Shown here piece after piece: positions 52,727-64,000 of a stretch of 64,000 bases of DNA. The position numbers and the translations under genes were made by a program. The DNA is taken from contig CABUNJ010000005.1 of the NCBI GenBank assembly GCA_902492935.1, positions 1-64,000 on the forward strand, in the 5' to 3' direction. This stretch comes from an uncultured Collinsella sp. (GTDB taxonomy: Bacteria > Actinomycetota > Coriobacteriia > Coriobacteriales > Coriobacteriaceae). Each line of letters opens with the position of its first letter. Within the stretch, counting starts at the first letter, position 1. The notes beneath the pieces were generated by a model. That model saw only the letters and a list, made by a program, of their open reading frames with translations, did not search any database and was not told the DNA's origin.

Positions 52727-54535
52727 ATGTACTGTCGACTTCTTCTCAAACTGATCCTAAGAGACAAGGCCGTATGGATTTGTACGCTCGTTCTTGCCGC
52801 AGCCTTTTCCGCCCCCATTGCGTTCAATTCACCCATCTACGGGCCCTTCTTTATGAAGCAGGGCATGCAGGGCTTTGTCGACGCATTCAATACGCGCGCG
52901 CCCCAGGCCAGCGGCACAGACCTATCTCCAGAGCAGCAAAATGACGCGGAGCTTGCAAGATACGCGAACGCCGCCCTTGCCGCTCAAACCGACGCCGCCT
53001 TTCTCGATTCTGCCGAGAGCTACTACGCGCTCATGGGCGAAGGCTTCCAATCCGGGTCCATCGTGGGAGACCGAGAGACCAATGACGCGGCGCTCGCATA
53101 TTGCCGTGCCCTGAGCAGCTCCGGCATCACGGATATCCCGGCCTCCGCAAACGACCTGCCATTCCTTTCCTTCCTGCCTTACGCCATTGCCACGGCGCCG
53201 TCTTTCCTTCCCTTCATCCCCTTCCTTCTCTCGTCGATACTCCTGCTCGGAGCCACAAGGCCTGCGACCCTGGCGGCGAAGGCGCCCGTGCCCAAATTCC
53301 GGCGCCTTATCCAGATCGTGTTTTCGATAATCGCCGCGGGGACCGCGATGCTCCTCGCCGGCCTCGCACCCGGGGGCATTTACGCCTTGGCCCTAAACGG
53401 CTTCGGGCAAATTGGGTACCCGATCGCCTTCTTCCATGACGGCGCGCTTGCCACCACGACTGCGGGAAACGTCTTCACAGCCCTGCTTATCGCGCTTCTT
53501 GCGGGCGGAACCTTAATATCCGTTTGCTCCGCCGTCCTATCGACCGCAACGAGGCGCGTCCTCGCGGGCCCCCTTGCCTCCGCGCTGCTCGTCGCGGCCC
53601 CGGTGTTCCCGTTACTGTCCGATTCGGCACTGGGGCATAACGCCGCGCTCAATCTCCTGCCGCTGGCCGTATTCTCGCCTATCGAGGCAACGGGTTACGT
53701 AGGATGCTTCCCGACAGAATTCATTGGCTCCGGTTCAGGCGGTGCATCGATGCTTGCCGTGGCCCTGGCATACGTCGCGGTCTTTTTTGCGGTCGGCGCC
53801 GTTGCGACACGTTCCCCCAAACAGCCTGGACCCGCGAAAAAGCACCATGGGCTCGAGCTTCTGGACGCGAGCGTGGGATACGGAAGCACGACGATACTTT
53901 CAATCGGGTCGCTTTTCCTGAGCCCGGGAACGGCGGCGGGCCTCGTCGCCCCCAACGGCTCGGGGAAAACCACCCTTCTTGAAGCGCTGTCGGGCCAATT
54001 TCCCACCCGCATCCGCTCGGGAAGCCTGGCGGCAGACGGAATCTGCCAACGTCGATCAGCCGAATTTGCAGAACTCGTCTACCTGAGCTCTTCGGGCAGC
54101 GCGGATCTCTATCCCACGCTATCGGCCATCGAGCACCTCGCTTTCGTTAGGGAGGCGTGGAAATCGGCCGCCGACATCGACTCGCTCTGCGACTCCCTCG
54201 GAATCTCCCCATATCTCGACAAGCCGACCCGTAAACTCTCGACAGGAATGAAGCAGCAGGTAAAGCTTGCCATGGCGATATCGACCGGTTGCCCGTACCT
54301 TATCCTCGATGAACCGCTGAACGGCCTCGATCCGGGAAAGCGGAAAACCTCCTGCGACGCGATGCGCAGCGAAGTGGCGCGGGGACGCAGCGTGCTCATT
54401 TCAAGCCATCTACTCGACGACCTGGCAGACCTTACCAACTCGTTCTACTTCATCGAAGCCGGCACGCTCGTGGAAAAGATCAAGTCGTCCTCGCAGACGC
54501 TCAAGCAGGAATACCTCGATACATACGAGAGATGA
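52727..54535 (+). CDS. ABC permease-ATPase fusion protein
   Basis: 602 residues. The N-terminal 370 form a permease domain related to the halves of the 743-residue protein (LALNGFGQIGYPIAFFHDG matches their core). The C-terminal 230 form an ABC ATPase with Walker A APNGSGKTT, signature LSTGMKQQ, Walker B YLILDEPLNGLDP and H-loop SSH. The order permease then ATPase in one chain is typical of exporters. With the two genes upstream it gives three permease domains and two ATPases in one locus. It ends in TGA. Its codon use is richer in C-ending codons than the upstream pair. Confidence 0.82.
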   Translation: MYCRLLLKLILRDKAVWICTLVLAAAFSAPIAFNSPIYGPFFMKQGMQGFVDAFNTRAPQASGTDLSPEQQNDAELARYANAALAAQTDAAFLDSAESYYALMGEGFQSGSIVGDRETNDAALAYCRALSSSGITDIPASANDLPFLSFLPYAIATAPSFLPFIPFLLSSILLLGATRPATLAAKAPVPKFRRLIQIVFSIIAAGTAMLLAGLAPGGIYALALNGFGQIGYPIAFFHDGALATTTAGNVFTALLIALLAGGTLISVCSAVLSTATRRVLAGPLASALLVAAPVFPLLSDSALGHNAALNLLPLAVFSPIEATGYVGCFPTEFIGSGSGGASMLAVALAYVAVFFAVGAVATRSPKQPGPAKKHHGLELLDASVGYGSTTILSIGSLFLSPGTAAGLVAPNGSGKTTLLEALSGQFPTRIRSGSLAADGICQRRSAEFAELVYLSSSGSADLYPTLSAIEHLAFVREAWKSAADIDSLCDSLGISPYLDKPTRKLSTGMKQQVKLAMAISTGCPYLILDEPLNGLDPGKRKTSCDAMRSEVARGRSVLISSHLLDDLADLTNSFYFIEAGTLVEKIKSSSQTLKQEYLDTYER

Positions 54536-54608
54536 ATGTGGGGGAGTGTTCGGATGAAGTTGATATTTAAGGTCCAGCTCGTGTCGTTCCGAAAAGACCG
54601 TGAACCTT

Positions 54609-54637
54609 TTGTGGGACACGCGGCGCCGTGGTACCAT
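54609..54637 (+). promoter_or_regulatory. rpmE promoter
   Basis: TTGTGG (54609-54614), a 17-bp spacer and TACCAT (54632-54637). Confidence 0.65.
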
Positions 54638-54650
54638 AGCCGAGTTTGTT

Positions 54651-54719
54651 GTCTTGGTCGGAAACCAAGACGCCTTATGCGCTGATCGGTAACCAGCGCC
54701 TGACCAATAAGGAGTCCTA
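54651..54719 (+). promoter_or_regulatory. Ribosomal protein L31 mRNA leader
   Basis: GTCTTGGT pairs with ACCAAGAC (54651-54671). CCTTAT (54673-54678) can pair with ATAAGG (54707-54712), which is the ribosome site, around an inner GCGCTG/CAGCGC stem. TTGGTC (54654-54659) can pair instead with GACCAA (54702-54707). These exclusive folds fit autoregulation by L31. L31 leader families are known in several phyla, including Coriobacteria. Confidence 0.7.
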
Positions 54720-54721
54720 CC

Positions 54722-55147
54722 ATGAAGCAGGGTATCCATCCCCAGTATGTCGAGTGCACGGTGACGTGCTCCTGCGGCAACACCTTCAAGACGCACGCTA
54801 CCGTGTCCGAGATGAAGGTCGAGCTTTGCAACGAGTGCCACCCGTTCTACACCGGCCAGCAGAAGTTCGTCGACACCGGTGGACGCGTCCAGCGCTTCGC
54901 CGACAAGTTCGGTGGCGCCGCTGCCGCCCAGCTCAAGAAGGCCGAGGAGGCCAAGGCTGCCAAGGCCGCCAAGGCTGCTGAGGCCGAGGCCGCTCGCAAG
55001 GCCGCCGCTGAGGCTAAGGCTGCCGAGAAGGCCAAGCGTGCTGCTAAGTTTGCCGAGGAGGCTGCCAAGCAGGCCGCCGAGGCTCCCGCAGAGGCTCCCG
55101 TCGAGGAGGCCGCTGCCGAGGCCGAGACCACCGAGGCTGCTGAGTAA
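54722..55147 (+). CDS. rpmE: 50S ribosomal protein L31 with long Ala/Lys/Glu tail
   Basis: 141 residues, about twice the usual length. The first 65 are a normal zinc-type L31 (C16, C18, C36, C39; [28 protein letters not shown]). Residues 66-141 are almost only A, K, E and R and are likely helical or disordered, ending acidic. The start follows AATAAGGAGTCCTACC inside the leader fold. It is followed by a strong terminator at 55183 and then secA. Confidence 0.95.
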   Translation: MKQGIHPQYVECTVTCSCGNTFKTHATVSEMKVELCNECHPFYTGQQKFVDTGGRVQRFADKFGGAAAAQLKKAEEAKAAKAAKAAEAEAARKAAAEAKAAEKAKRAAKFAEEAAKQAAEAPAEAPVEEAAAEAETTEAAE

Positions 55148-55182
55148 ATAGCTCGCCGCGGAATCACTCGCATTCATGGCAT

Positions 55183-55225
55183 AAGGGCCGTGCATCCGTT
55201 TGGGTGCGCGGCCCTTTTCTTTTTA
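55183..55225 (+). terminator. rpmE terminator
   Basis: AAGGGCCG-TGCA-CC pairs with GG-TGC-CGGCCCTT around GTTT, then TTTTCTTTTT. Confidence 0.92.
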
Positions 55226-55454
55226 TTGGTGCAAACCAACCTGCCCCCATTACACCAAATGGCAGAGAGGCAGCGTTTGCCCAGATAAAACCTGCCAAAA
55301 TTAACCTGTCCCATTGTGGCAGGTTGGTCGTAGTTATTACGTGGCGGTCGAGGTCGACCGTATAGGCCGCGCCTTGTTTGGCTAAAGTACAATCATCTGT
55401 GTTTAACTCGCCCGCAGCTGCACGGCGTGGGCGATGGCCAAAAAGGAAAACCAC

Positions 55455-58261
<2,807 letters not shown>

Positions 58262-58262
<1 letters not shown>

Positions 58263-59410
58263 TGGTCGAGGCTTTAGAGGTAACGCCCGCCGAGCTGGAC
58301 GCGTTTGCGGACCGGCTCGGCGAGGTCGAGTCGTATCTTCATTTGGACGAGAAGCGCACGCGTGTGACCGAGCTCGAGGCCAAAAGCGTGGCCCCTGGCT
58401 TTTGGGATGACGCCGACGCCGCTCGCGCCACCATGGAGGAGATCGCTCGCGCCAAGGAAGATATCGCTGCCGTGGATACCGCGCGCGGCGAGCTATCTGA
58501 CGCCCGCGCGGCGCTGGAGCTTGCCGAGGAGATGGGCGACGACCCCGATGCCGCCGCATTGCGCGAGGAGGCTGCCGCTACGGCAAAACGCCTGGCCCGC
58601 GCTATCGACGAGCTCGAGCTTTCGAGCTGGTTTACCGGTGAGTTCGATCACGGCGACGCGATTGTGACCATCAAGCCCGGACAGGGCGGCCTGGAGGCGC
58701 AGGACTGGACCTTCATGCTCTTTAAGATGTACATGAAGTACTGCCAGCGCCGCGGCTGGAAGGTCACCATTAACGACTGCCCCGCTGCCGAGGTCATCGG
58801 CATCGACCGTGCGACCTTTACCGTCGAGGGCAAGGATGCCTTTGGCATGCTGCGTGCCGAGGCCGGTGTGCACCGCCTGGTACGTATTAGCCCCACCGAC
58901 GACAAGAAGCGCCGCCAGACCACGTTTGCCGGCGTCGAGGTCATCCCCGTGCTGCCTGACGATATCGACATCGAGATCAGCCCCGACGATATTCGCGTGG
59001 ACGTGTATCACGCGAGCGGCCCGGGCGGCCAGGGCGTCAACACCACCGACTCCGCCGTACGCGTGACGCATTTTCCCAGCGGCATCGTTGTCACTTGCCA
59101 AAACGAGCGCAGCCAGATTCAGAACAAGGCCGCGTGCATGCAGATTCTCAAGGCCCGTCTGTACGAGATCGAGCTCGAGAAGCGCGCCGAGGCGCTCGAC
59201 GAGATTCGTGGGCCCAAGACCACAATCGGTTTTGGTAACCAGATTCGCAGCTACGTGCTCTACCCGTATCAGATGGTCAAGGACCTGCGCACGGGCGTGG
59301 AGACCAGCAACGTCGAGGCCGTTCTCGACGATGGCGATCTGGATCCGTTTGTGATCGGCTACCATCGCTGGGCAACCGGCAACGCCGATGCGGAAGGCTC
59401 GGACGCCTAG
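58262..59410 (+). CDS. prfB: Peptide chain release factor 2 with variant SPT tripeptide
   Basis: 382 residues. The catalytic GGQ is near residue 255 (HASGPGGQGVNTTDSAVRVTH). The N-terminus and the long domain (EKRAEALDEIRGPKTTIGFGNQIRSYVLYPYQMVKD) are typical of RF2, not RF1. The stop-codon recognition tripeptide, SPF in most RF2 proteins, reads S210-P211-T212 (VRISPTDDKKRRQTTF). The early autoregulatory frameshift at an in-frame TGA is absent: the frame is continuous from ATG. It overlaps the secA stop by one base. Confidence 0.95.
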
Positions 59411-59474
59411 GCACATGGTTGGCTCCGGGTCGATGCAAACACTTCGCAGGGGTGGTATTTGCTCGGTGAATCGG

Positions 59475-59528
59475 TAGAATCGAATACAGCAAGAAGTTCA
59501 AAGCGCACTCGTTTGGGTGCGCTTTTTT
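59475..59528 (+). promoter_or_regulatory. Promoter box and terminator hairpin in front of the YitT gene
   Basis: TAGAAT (59475-59480) is followed by AAAGCGCAC/GTGCGCTTT (59500-59525) and a T tract to 59528. The ribosome site GAGGGAGG starts at once after it. It may simply end the secA-prfB transcript, or act as an attenuator for the gene at 59541. Confidence 0.6.
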
Positions 59529-59540
59529 GAGGGAGGCTGC

Positions 59541-60431
59541 ATGGCATATCGTCTGGACATCAAGCGCATTCTTTCGCTGAACTTCTTTCACGATCTGCCC
59601 AAGATTATGCTGGGCTGCGCTCTGGCCGCTATCGCGACGGATCTATTTTTGATTCCCAACGGTCTTGCTGCCGGCGGCGTTACGGGCCTCGCCACGATTA
59701 TCCAGGCGGTTGGCGCCTCGCATGGCATATCGCTTCCCGTCGGTATTCAAACCATCGTGATGAATGCCTTGCTGCTGCTGGTCGTTATGCGCGAGGGTGG
59801 CATGTTCTACGTGGTCCAGACGGCGACGGGCTTTGTGCTGCTGGGCTTCTTTACCGATCTGTTCGCCCCGTTTGTAGCACCTCTGGCGGATGCGGACCTG
59901 ATGCTTCCCGCTATGTGGGGCGGCATTATTACGGGCATCGGTTACGGCATGGTGTTGCGCGCCGGCGCCAACACCGGCGGCTCGGACACGATTGGCCAAA
60001 TCATCTCGCGTAACACCTCGCTGCCGGTAGGTTCGACCGTCATGGCAATCGATGTTGCCGTGTGCGCGCTGTCGGCTCCGGTCTTTTCAGTCGAAAACGC
60101 ACTATATGCAGGCCTTTCGATGGTCATTAGCGGCTACGTGATCGATGCCGTGGTCGATGGTGGCAACAAGCGCCGTATGGTACTCATCATCTCGGACAAG
60201 TTTCCTGATATCGCTGCCGATATTATGTATGGCCTGGGTCGTGGTTGTACCAAGTTTAAGGCGACTGGCATGTATTCGGGTGCCGAGAAGCCGGTGATTA
60301 TGGTCATCGTGAGCCGTCGAGAGCTCAATACCCTCAAGACGATTGTGCGCGAGCGCGATCCTCACGCCATTGTGACGGTCGCTGACGTTACGGAAGCCTT
60401 CGGCGAGGGATTCAAGGACATTAGCGCGTAG
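59541..60431 (+). CDS. YitT-family membrane protein (DUF161/DUF2179)
   Basis: 296 residues. Five or six hydrophobic segments fill residues 20-185, with family motifs FLIPNGLAAGGVTGLA and RAGANTGGSDTIGQII. A soluble C-terminal DUF2179 domain follows (KRRMVLIISDKFPDIAADIMYGLGRGCTKFKATGMYSGAEKPVI), ending in ITVADVTEAFGEGF-like sequence. Function of the family is not established. ATG 59541 follows GAGGGAGGCTGC. It is isolated between prfB and transketolase. Confidence 0.9.
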   Translation: MAYRLDIKRILSLNFFHDLPKIMLGCALAAIATDLFLIPNGLAAGGVTGLATIIQAVGASHGISLPVGIQTIVMNALLLLVVMREGGMFYVVQTATGFVLLGFFTDLFAPFVAPLADADLMLPAMWGGIITGIGYGMVLRAGANTGGSDTIGQIISRNTSLPVGSTVMAIDVAVCALSAPVFSVENALYAGLSMVISGYVIDAVVDGGNKRRMVLIISDKFPDIAADIMYGLGRGCTKFKATGMYSGAEKPVIMVIVSRRELNTLKTIVRERDPHAIVTVADVTEAFGEGFKDISA

Positions 60432-60639
60432 GGTCGATCGCGTTCCATCCAAAAGACGTTCACATTGATAAACCGTTTCATCAGCGGTTCTGCCTGCTAA
60501 ATTGTTCAAATAATGATAAAAACTCTGGTAAAGCCATCTGTTTCCAGCATAATGAATGGCGTACGTGCATTGCGGCTGTGTTGGGACTACCTTTCCGTGC
60601 CGTGCGCATCTTGTCTAAAGAGGATGAAAGGAAGGCACA

Positions 60640-61470
60640 ATGAGCGACGAAGAGCTCAAAAAGGTTGCCAACGAGGTAAGGAAGGGCATCGTCACCGGCG
60701 TGCACGCTGCCAAGTCCGGCCATCCGGGCGGTTCGCTCGGCGCTGCCGACATCATGACCTATCTGTACTTTGAGGAAATGAACGTCGACCCGGCCGACCC
60801 CCGCAAGGCCGACCGCGACCGCTTCGTGCTTTCCAAGGGTCACTGCGCGCCTGGTCTGTACGCCGTGCTCGCCGAGCGCGGATTCTTCCCCAAAGAGGAT
60901 CTCGAGACGCTGCGCCACATCGGCAGCCACCTGCAGGGCCATCCCAACATGAACGACACCCCGGGCGTCGATATGTCCACCGGCTCGCTCGGCCAGGGCA
61001 TCTCCGCCGCCGTGGGCATGGCGGTTGCCGCCAAGCACTGGGGCGACGACTATCGCACCTACGCCCTGCTGGGCGACGGCGAGAGCGAGGAGGGCCAGGT
61101 CTGGGAGGCAGCCATGTTTGCCGGCAACCAGCAGCTCGACAACCTCTGCGTGATCGTCGACCATAACGGCCTGCAGATCGACGGCCCCGTCGAGGAGGTC
61201 AACGACCCCATGCCGCTCGCCGACAAATTCCGCGCCTTCAAGTTCCATGTGGTGGAGCTCGCCGACGGCAACGACTTCGACCAGATCCGCGCCGCCTTTG
61301 CCGAGGCCCGCGCCACCAAGGGTCAGCCGACCGCCATTATCGCCGAGACCACGAAGGGCAAGGGCGTCTCCTTTATGGAGAACCAGGTGGGTTGGCACGG
61401 TAAGGCCCCCAACGATGAACAGTTTGAGCAGGCCATGGCAGAGCTCACGGCCGCCGGAGAGGAGCTCTAG
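60640..61470 (+). CDS. Transketolase, N-terminal subunit
   Basis: 276 residues, the thiamine-diphosphate half of a split transketolase. It has SGHPGGSLGAADIMTYLYF, SKGHCAPGLYAVLAERG, TGSLGQGISAAVGMA and the metal/TPP motif LLGDGESEEGQVWEAAMFAG with DHNGLQIDG. It works only with the subunit encoded 1 bp downstream. It moves two-carbon units in the non-oxidative pentose phosphate pathway. Start after GAAAGGAAGGCACA. Gap 60432-60639 holds its upstream region, with CATAAT at about 60548. Confidence 0.94.
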   Translation: MSDEELKKVANEVRKGIVTGVHAAKSGHPGGSLGAADIMTYLYFEEMNVDPADPRKADRDRFVLSKGHCAPGLYAVLAERGFFPKEDLETLRHIGSHLQGHPNMNDTPGVDMSTGSLGQGISAAVGMAVAAKHWGDDYRTYALLGDGESEEGQVWEAAMFAGNQQLDNLCVIVDHNGLQIDGPVEEVNDPMPLADKFRAFKFHVVELADGNDFDQIRAAFAEARATKGQPTAIIAETTKGKGVSFMENQVGWHGKAPNDEQFEQAMAELTAAGEEL

Positions 61471-61471
61471 G

Positions 61472-62413
61472 ATGGCAGACGTCAAGAAAATCGCCACGCG
61501 CGTAAGCTACGGCGAGGCCCTCGTCGAGCTCGCCAGCGAGCACGATGACTTTGTGGTCCTCGACGCCGACCTGGCCGCCGCCACGCAGACCGGCAAGTTT
61601 AAGGCCGCCTGCCCCGACCGTTTCTTTGATGTGGGCATTGCCGAGAGCAACCTGATGGGCGTCGCCGCCGGTATCGCGACCACTGGCCGCGTTGCCTTCG
61701 CGAGCACCTTTGCCATGTTCGCTGCCGGTCGCGCCTTTGAGCAGGTCCGTAACTCCATCGGCTATCCGCACCTTAACGTTAAGATCGGTGCCACGCACGC
61801 CGGTATCTCGGTGGGCGAGGATGGCGCCACGCACCAGTGCTGCGAGGATATCGCCCTGATGCGTGTCATCCCCGGCATGACCGTGATCGTTCCCGCCGAC
61901 GACATCGAGGCCCGTGCCGTGACGCGCGCCGCCTACGAGTGCGACGGCCCCGTGTACATGCGCTTCGCCCGTCTGGCCTCGCCGGTTATCAACGACCCCG
62001 AGACCTACAAGTTCGAGGTGGGCAAGGGCATCGTCATGCGCGAGGGCACCGACGTCACCATCATCGCCTGCGGCCTGATGGTCGGCGAGGCGCTCGAGGC
62101 CGCTGAGCAGCTTGCTGCCGAGGGCATCGATGCCGAGGTCATCAACATGCACACCATCAAGCCCATCGATGCCGATCTGATCGTCAAGAGCGCCACCAAG
62201 ACCGGCCACGTCGTGACCGTCGAGGAGCACTCTGTGATCGGTGGCCTGGGTAGCGCCGTTGCCGACGTCCTGTGCGAGCAGTGCCCGACGCCGCTCAAGA
62301 AGATCGGCGTCAACGACACCTTCGGTGAGTCCGGCCCGGGTGCCGAGCTCCTGCACAAGTACGGCCTGGACGCCGCCAACATCGTGGCGACCACCAAGGA
62401 GTTCTTGGCGTAG
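61472..62413 (+). CDS. Transketolase, C-terminal subunit
   Basis: 313 residues, the pyrimidine-binding and C-terminal domains of the split enzyme. It has FDVGIAESNLMGVAAGIATTGRVAF with the catalytic Glu, and MRVIPGMTVIVPADDIEA, FARLASPVI and HTIKPIDADLI. ATG 61472 lies one base after the stop of the first subunit, with GAGAGGAGC upstream, so translation is coupled. A terminator follows at 62461. Confidence 0.94.
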   Translation: MADVKKIATRVSYGEALVELASEHDDFVVLDADLAAATQTGKFKAACPDRFFDVGIAESNLMGVAAGIATTGRVAFASTFAMFAAGRAFEQVRNSIGYPHLNVKIGATHAGISVGEDGATHQCCEDIALMRVIPGMTVIVPADDIEARAVTRAAYECDGPVYMRFARLASPVINDPETYKFEVGKGIVMREGTDVTIIACGLMVGEALEAAEQLAAEGIDAEVINMHTIKPIDADLIVKSATKTGHVVTVEEHSVIGGLGSAVADVLCEQCPTPLKKIGVNDTFGESGPGAELLHKYGLDAANIVATTKEFLA

Positions 62414-62460
62414 AGCAACCATCGCTCATCTGGCTGCAAACCAAACACGCATAAACAAAA

Positions 62461-62491
62461 GCAGGGGCGTCCTCAAAGAGGGCGCCCCTGC
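62461..62491 (+). terminator. Transketolase terminator
   Basis: GCAGGGGCG-CCTC pairs with GAGG-CGCCCCTGC around AAA. Confidence 0.8.
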
Positions 62492-62634
62492 TTCAGTTGG
62501 CAACAAGCAAATCAAGCCCATATCAAGCAAGGGCTTCCTCCGGGAAACGGGCTCATCCCAACAAAGTGCAATTCAGCCCCCAAGCATAGCGCTGCTGCAC
62601 CCAAGTAAAACGCAGCGACCCCTTAGTTACCGCA

Positions 62635-62757
62635 GGCCGGGCACAGGGTTACTCTCCAAATCTTTCCGCAGGACGGAGGAGCCCCCGCCGCGCGAAGCGC
62701 GCAGCGGGGGCTCCGACATGTCCGAGGACGATTTGGAGAGTAACCCTGTGTCCGGCC
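62635..62757. repeat. 123-bp nested inverted repeat
   Basis: A 28-nt outer arm (62635-62662, GGCCGGGCACAGGGTTACTC...) is inverted at 62730-62757 with a single G-U. Inside lies a second hairpin, GGAGCCCCCGC/GCGGGGGCTCC, extended by GCGC/GCGC around GAA. It is the longest stem in the window and is in a gene-free gap. Confidence 0.9.
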
Positions 62758-62861
62758 GACGGGATCCCTAAGCACGCCATGCTTCTTATGTGCAGCAAAG
62801 CTAATGCTGCTAAAATACAAAGCGCTCATGTAGTTTAAACGCACGACGATAAGGAGCACCA

Positions 62862-64000
62862 GTGGGTAACCACTTCCGTACCTCCGGTGCGGGCGATGAT
62901 GCCCCCAAGACGCAGGCAGGCGTCCAGGGCAGTCGTTTCGCCACTCCGGATTCAGAGGGCCAGCCTGTTGCTCAGGCCCCCACTCAGCCGGCAGATCAGG
63001 CACAGCCGGCATCCGATCCCTTTGCCTACAATCCAACCAGCGATGTCGCGCTTTCCGGTACGGCGGGTTTTGAGCCCGTTCAGGCCGTGACCGCTCGCGT
63101 GGAGCAGTCTCAGGCTGGTGCCGCCACGCCGCAGCCTACCATGGCCGGCATTCCCGACCCCTTGGCCCCTGCGACGCCGGCTCCTCAGCCTGCGCAGTCA
63201 GGTCTCTTTGCTGCTATTCCCGATCCCACGCAGCCTGCTGCCCCGGTGGTCGAGAGCGATCAGGCCGCCGAGGTCGCAAGCCTCGATAACGCGCTCAACA
63301 ACCCCGATTTCACGTCGGTGTTTGCGCCCATCGATCCGCAGGCCAGCCGCAAGAAGATGGCCAAGCAGGCCGGTGTCGAGCCCGTTATCCTTATGGAGCA
63401 TGTCACCAAAATCTATCCGGCACAGCCCAACAAGCCTGCACTCGACGACATCAACATCGAGATCTATCCGGGCGAGTTCGTCTTCCTGGTCGGTCACTCC
63501 GGCTCGGGTAAGACCACGCTGCTGTCGACGCTCAACCGCGACGTCAAGCCGACGAGCGGCCGCATCCTGGTTGCCGGTCAGGACCTCATGAAGATCAAGA
63601 ACCGCAAGGTTCCGTTCCTGCGCCGCCAGATTGGCGCCGTGTTCCAGGACTTTAAGCTTCTGCCGCAAAAGACCGCCTACGAAAACGTGGCGTTTGCCCT
63701 GCAGTGCATCGGCAAGCCCAAGGGCGTCATTCACAGCCAGGTGCCCGAGGTGCTGCGTCTGGTCGGTCTGGCCGATCAGATGGACTCGCTGCCCGACCAG
63801 CTTTCCGGTGGCGAGCAGCAGCGCGTTGCCGTCGCCCGCGCTATGGTCAACCGCCCGCCGCTGCTGATCTGCGACGAGCCCACGGGTAACCTCGACCCGG
63901 CGATCTCGCTGGGCATCATGAAGCTGCTCGAGCGTATTAACCGCACCGGCACCACCGTGATCGTCGCCACGCACGACCGCGAGATGGTCGATAGCATGCA
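62862..64000 (+). CDS. ftsE: Cell division ATPase FtsE with long N-terminal extension (partial)
   Basis: The frame is open to the window edge (380 codons seen). About the first 172 residues are a Pro/Gln/Ala-rich, probably disordered extension. The FtsE fold starts near [12 protein letters not shown]. Walker A is [11 protein letters not shown], the FtsE Q-loop is [20 protein letters not shown], the signature is LSGGEQQR, Walker B is [13 protein letters not shown] and the H-loop is VATHDREM. FtsE works with FtsX to control septal peptidoglycan hydrolysis. GTG 62862 has AAGGAGCACC directly upstream and no site precedes an internal start, so the extension is probably real. Confidence 0.9.
   Translation, partial: MGNHFRTSGAGDDAPKTQAGVQGSRFATPDSEGQPVAQAPTQPADQAQPASDPFAYNPTSDVALSGTAGFEPVQAVTARVEQSQAGAATPQPTMAGIPDPLAPATPAPQPAQSGLFAAIPDPTQPAAPVVESDQAAEVASLDNALNNPDFTSVFAPIDPQASRKKMAKQAGVEPVILMEHVTKIYPAQPNKPALDDINIEIYPGEFVFLVGHSGSGKTTLLSTLNRDVKPTSGRILVAGQDLMKIKNRKVPFLRRQIGAVFQDFKLLPQKTAYENVAFALQCIGKPKGVIHSQVPEVLRLVGLADQMDSLPDQLSGGEQQRVAVARAMVNRPPLLICDEPTGNLDPAISLGIMKLLERINRTGTTVIVATHDREMVDSM

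Larger units (their letters stand above)
62414..62861. other. 448-bp region with transketolase terminator and a giant hairpin
   Basis: It holds the terminator at 62461, an AT-richer stretch with no gene, the 123-bp hairpin at 62635-62757, and the ftsE upstream region with TAAAAT at about 62810. Confidence 0.7.

Overview
The window looks like a chromosome segment of a Collinsella-like gut actinobacterium (Coriobacteriia). I infer this from the GC-rich codon use, from the complete canonical spc/alpha ribosomal run, and from an anaerobic purine/ureide cluster of the ygeX-ygeY-ygeW / yqeB-yqeC-xdhC type. The species call is my inference from protein style; I could not run a search. I found no rRNA or tRNA gene and no CRISPR array.

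Layout. 1-11.8 kb is accessory. Two tandem arrays of a 62-bp hairpin unit (10 and 5 copies) bracket an orphan nuclease-like protein. After them come two unrelated AAA ATPases (DUF234 type and DUF4143 type), a DEDDh exonuclease, an unrecognised 841-residue protein with a Gly-rich hydrophobic tail, and a GmrSD-like DUF262/DUF1524 protein. 11.9-22.9 kb holds a single-span membrane protein, a YheO-type regulator divergent from ygeX-ygeY-ygeW, mocA, a dihydropyrimidinase-like gene, yqeC, yqeB and xdhC. Together these are ammonia-lyase, hydrolase, carbamoyltransferase and cofactor-maturation functions of anaerobic purine use. 23.2-33.9 kb is rplE to truA in canonical order, but rplE follows the purine cluster instead of rplX. 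34-47.6 kb holds housekeeping genes: argR, a class A PBP, a U32 protein, tyrS, ade, two HAD phosphatases, citrate synthase and an ACT protein. 47.8-54.5 kb is a second accessory stretch: an integrase remnant, an XRE/DUF2975 pair, and an ABC system with three related permease domains and two ATPases. 54.7-64 kb is rpmE, secA, prfB, a YitT-family gene, split transketolase and an N-terminally extended ftsE cut by the window edge.

Two cross-cutting signals stand out. First, of 45 core genes I counted 28 TAG, 16 TAA and one TGA stop, and release factor 2 carries SPT where the family has SPF in its stop-codon recognition tripeptide. Second, intergenic regions are rich in long, nearly perfect hairpins of several families. 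One 67-bp pair shows a compensatory base change in its stem. Several genes (yqeB, ade, an HAD gene, yitT, rpmE) carry hairpins in short leaders that look cis-regulatory.
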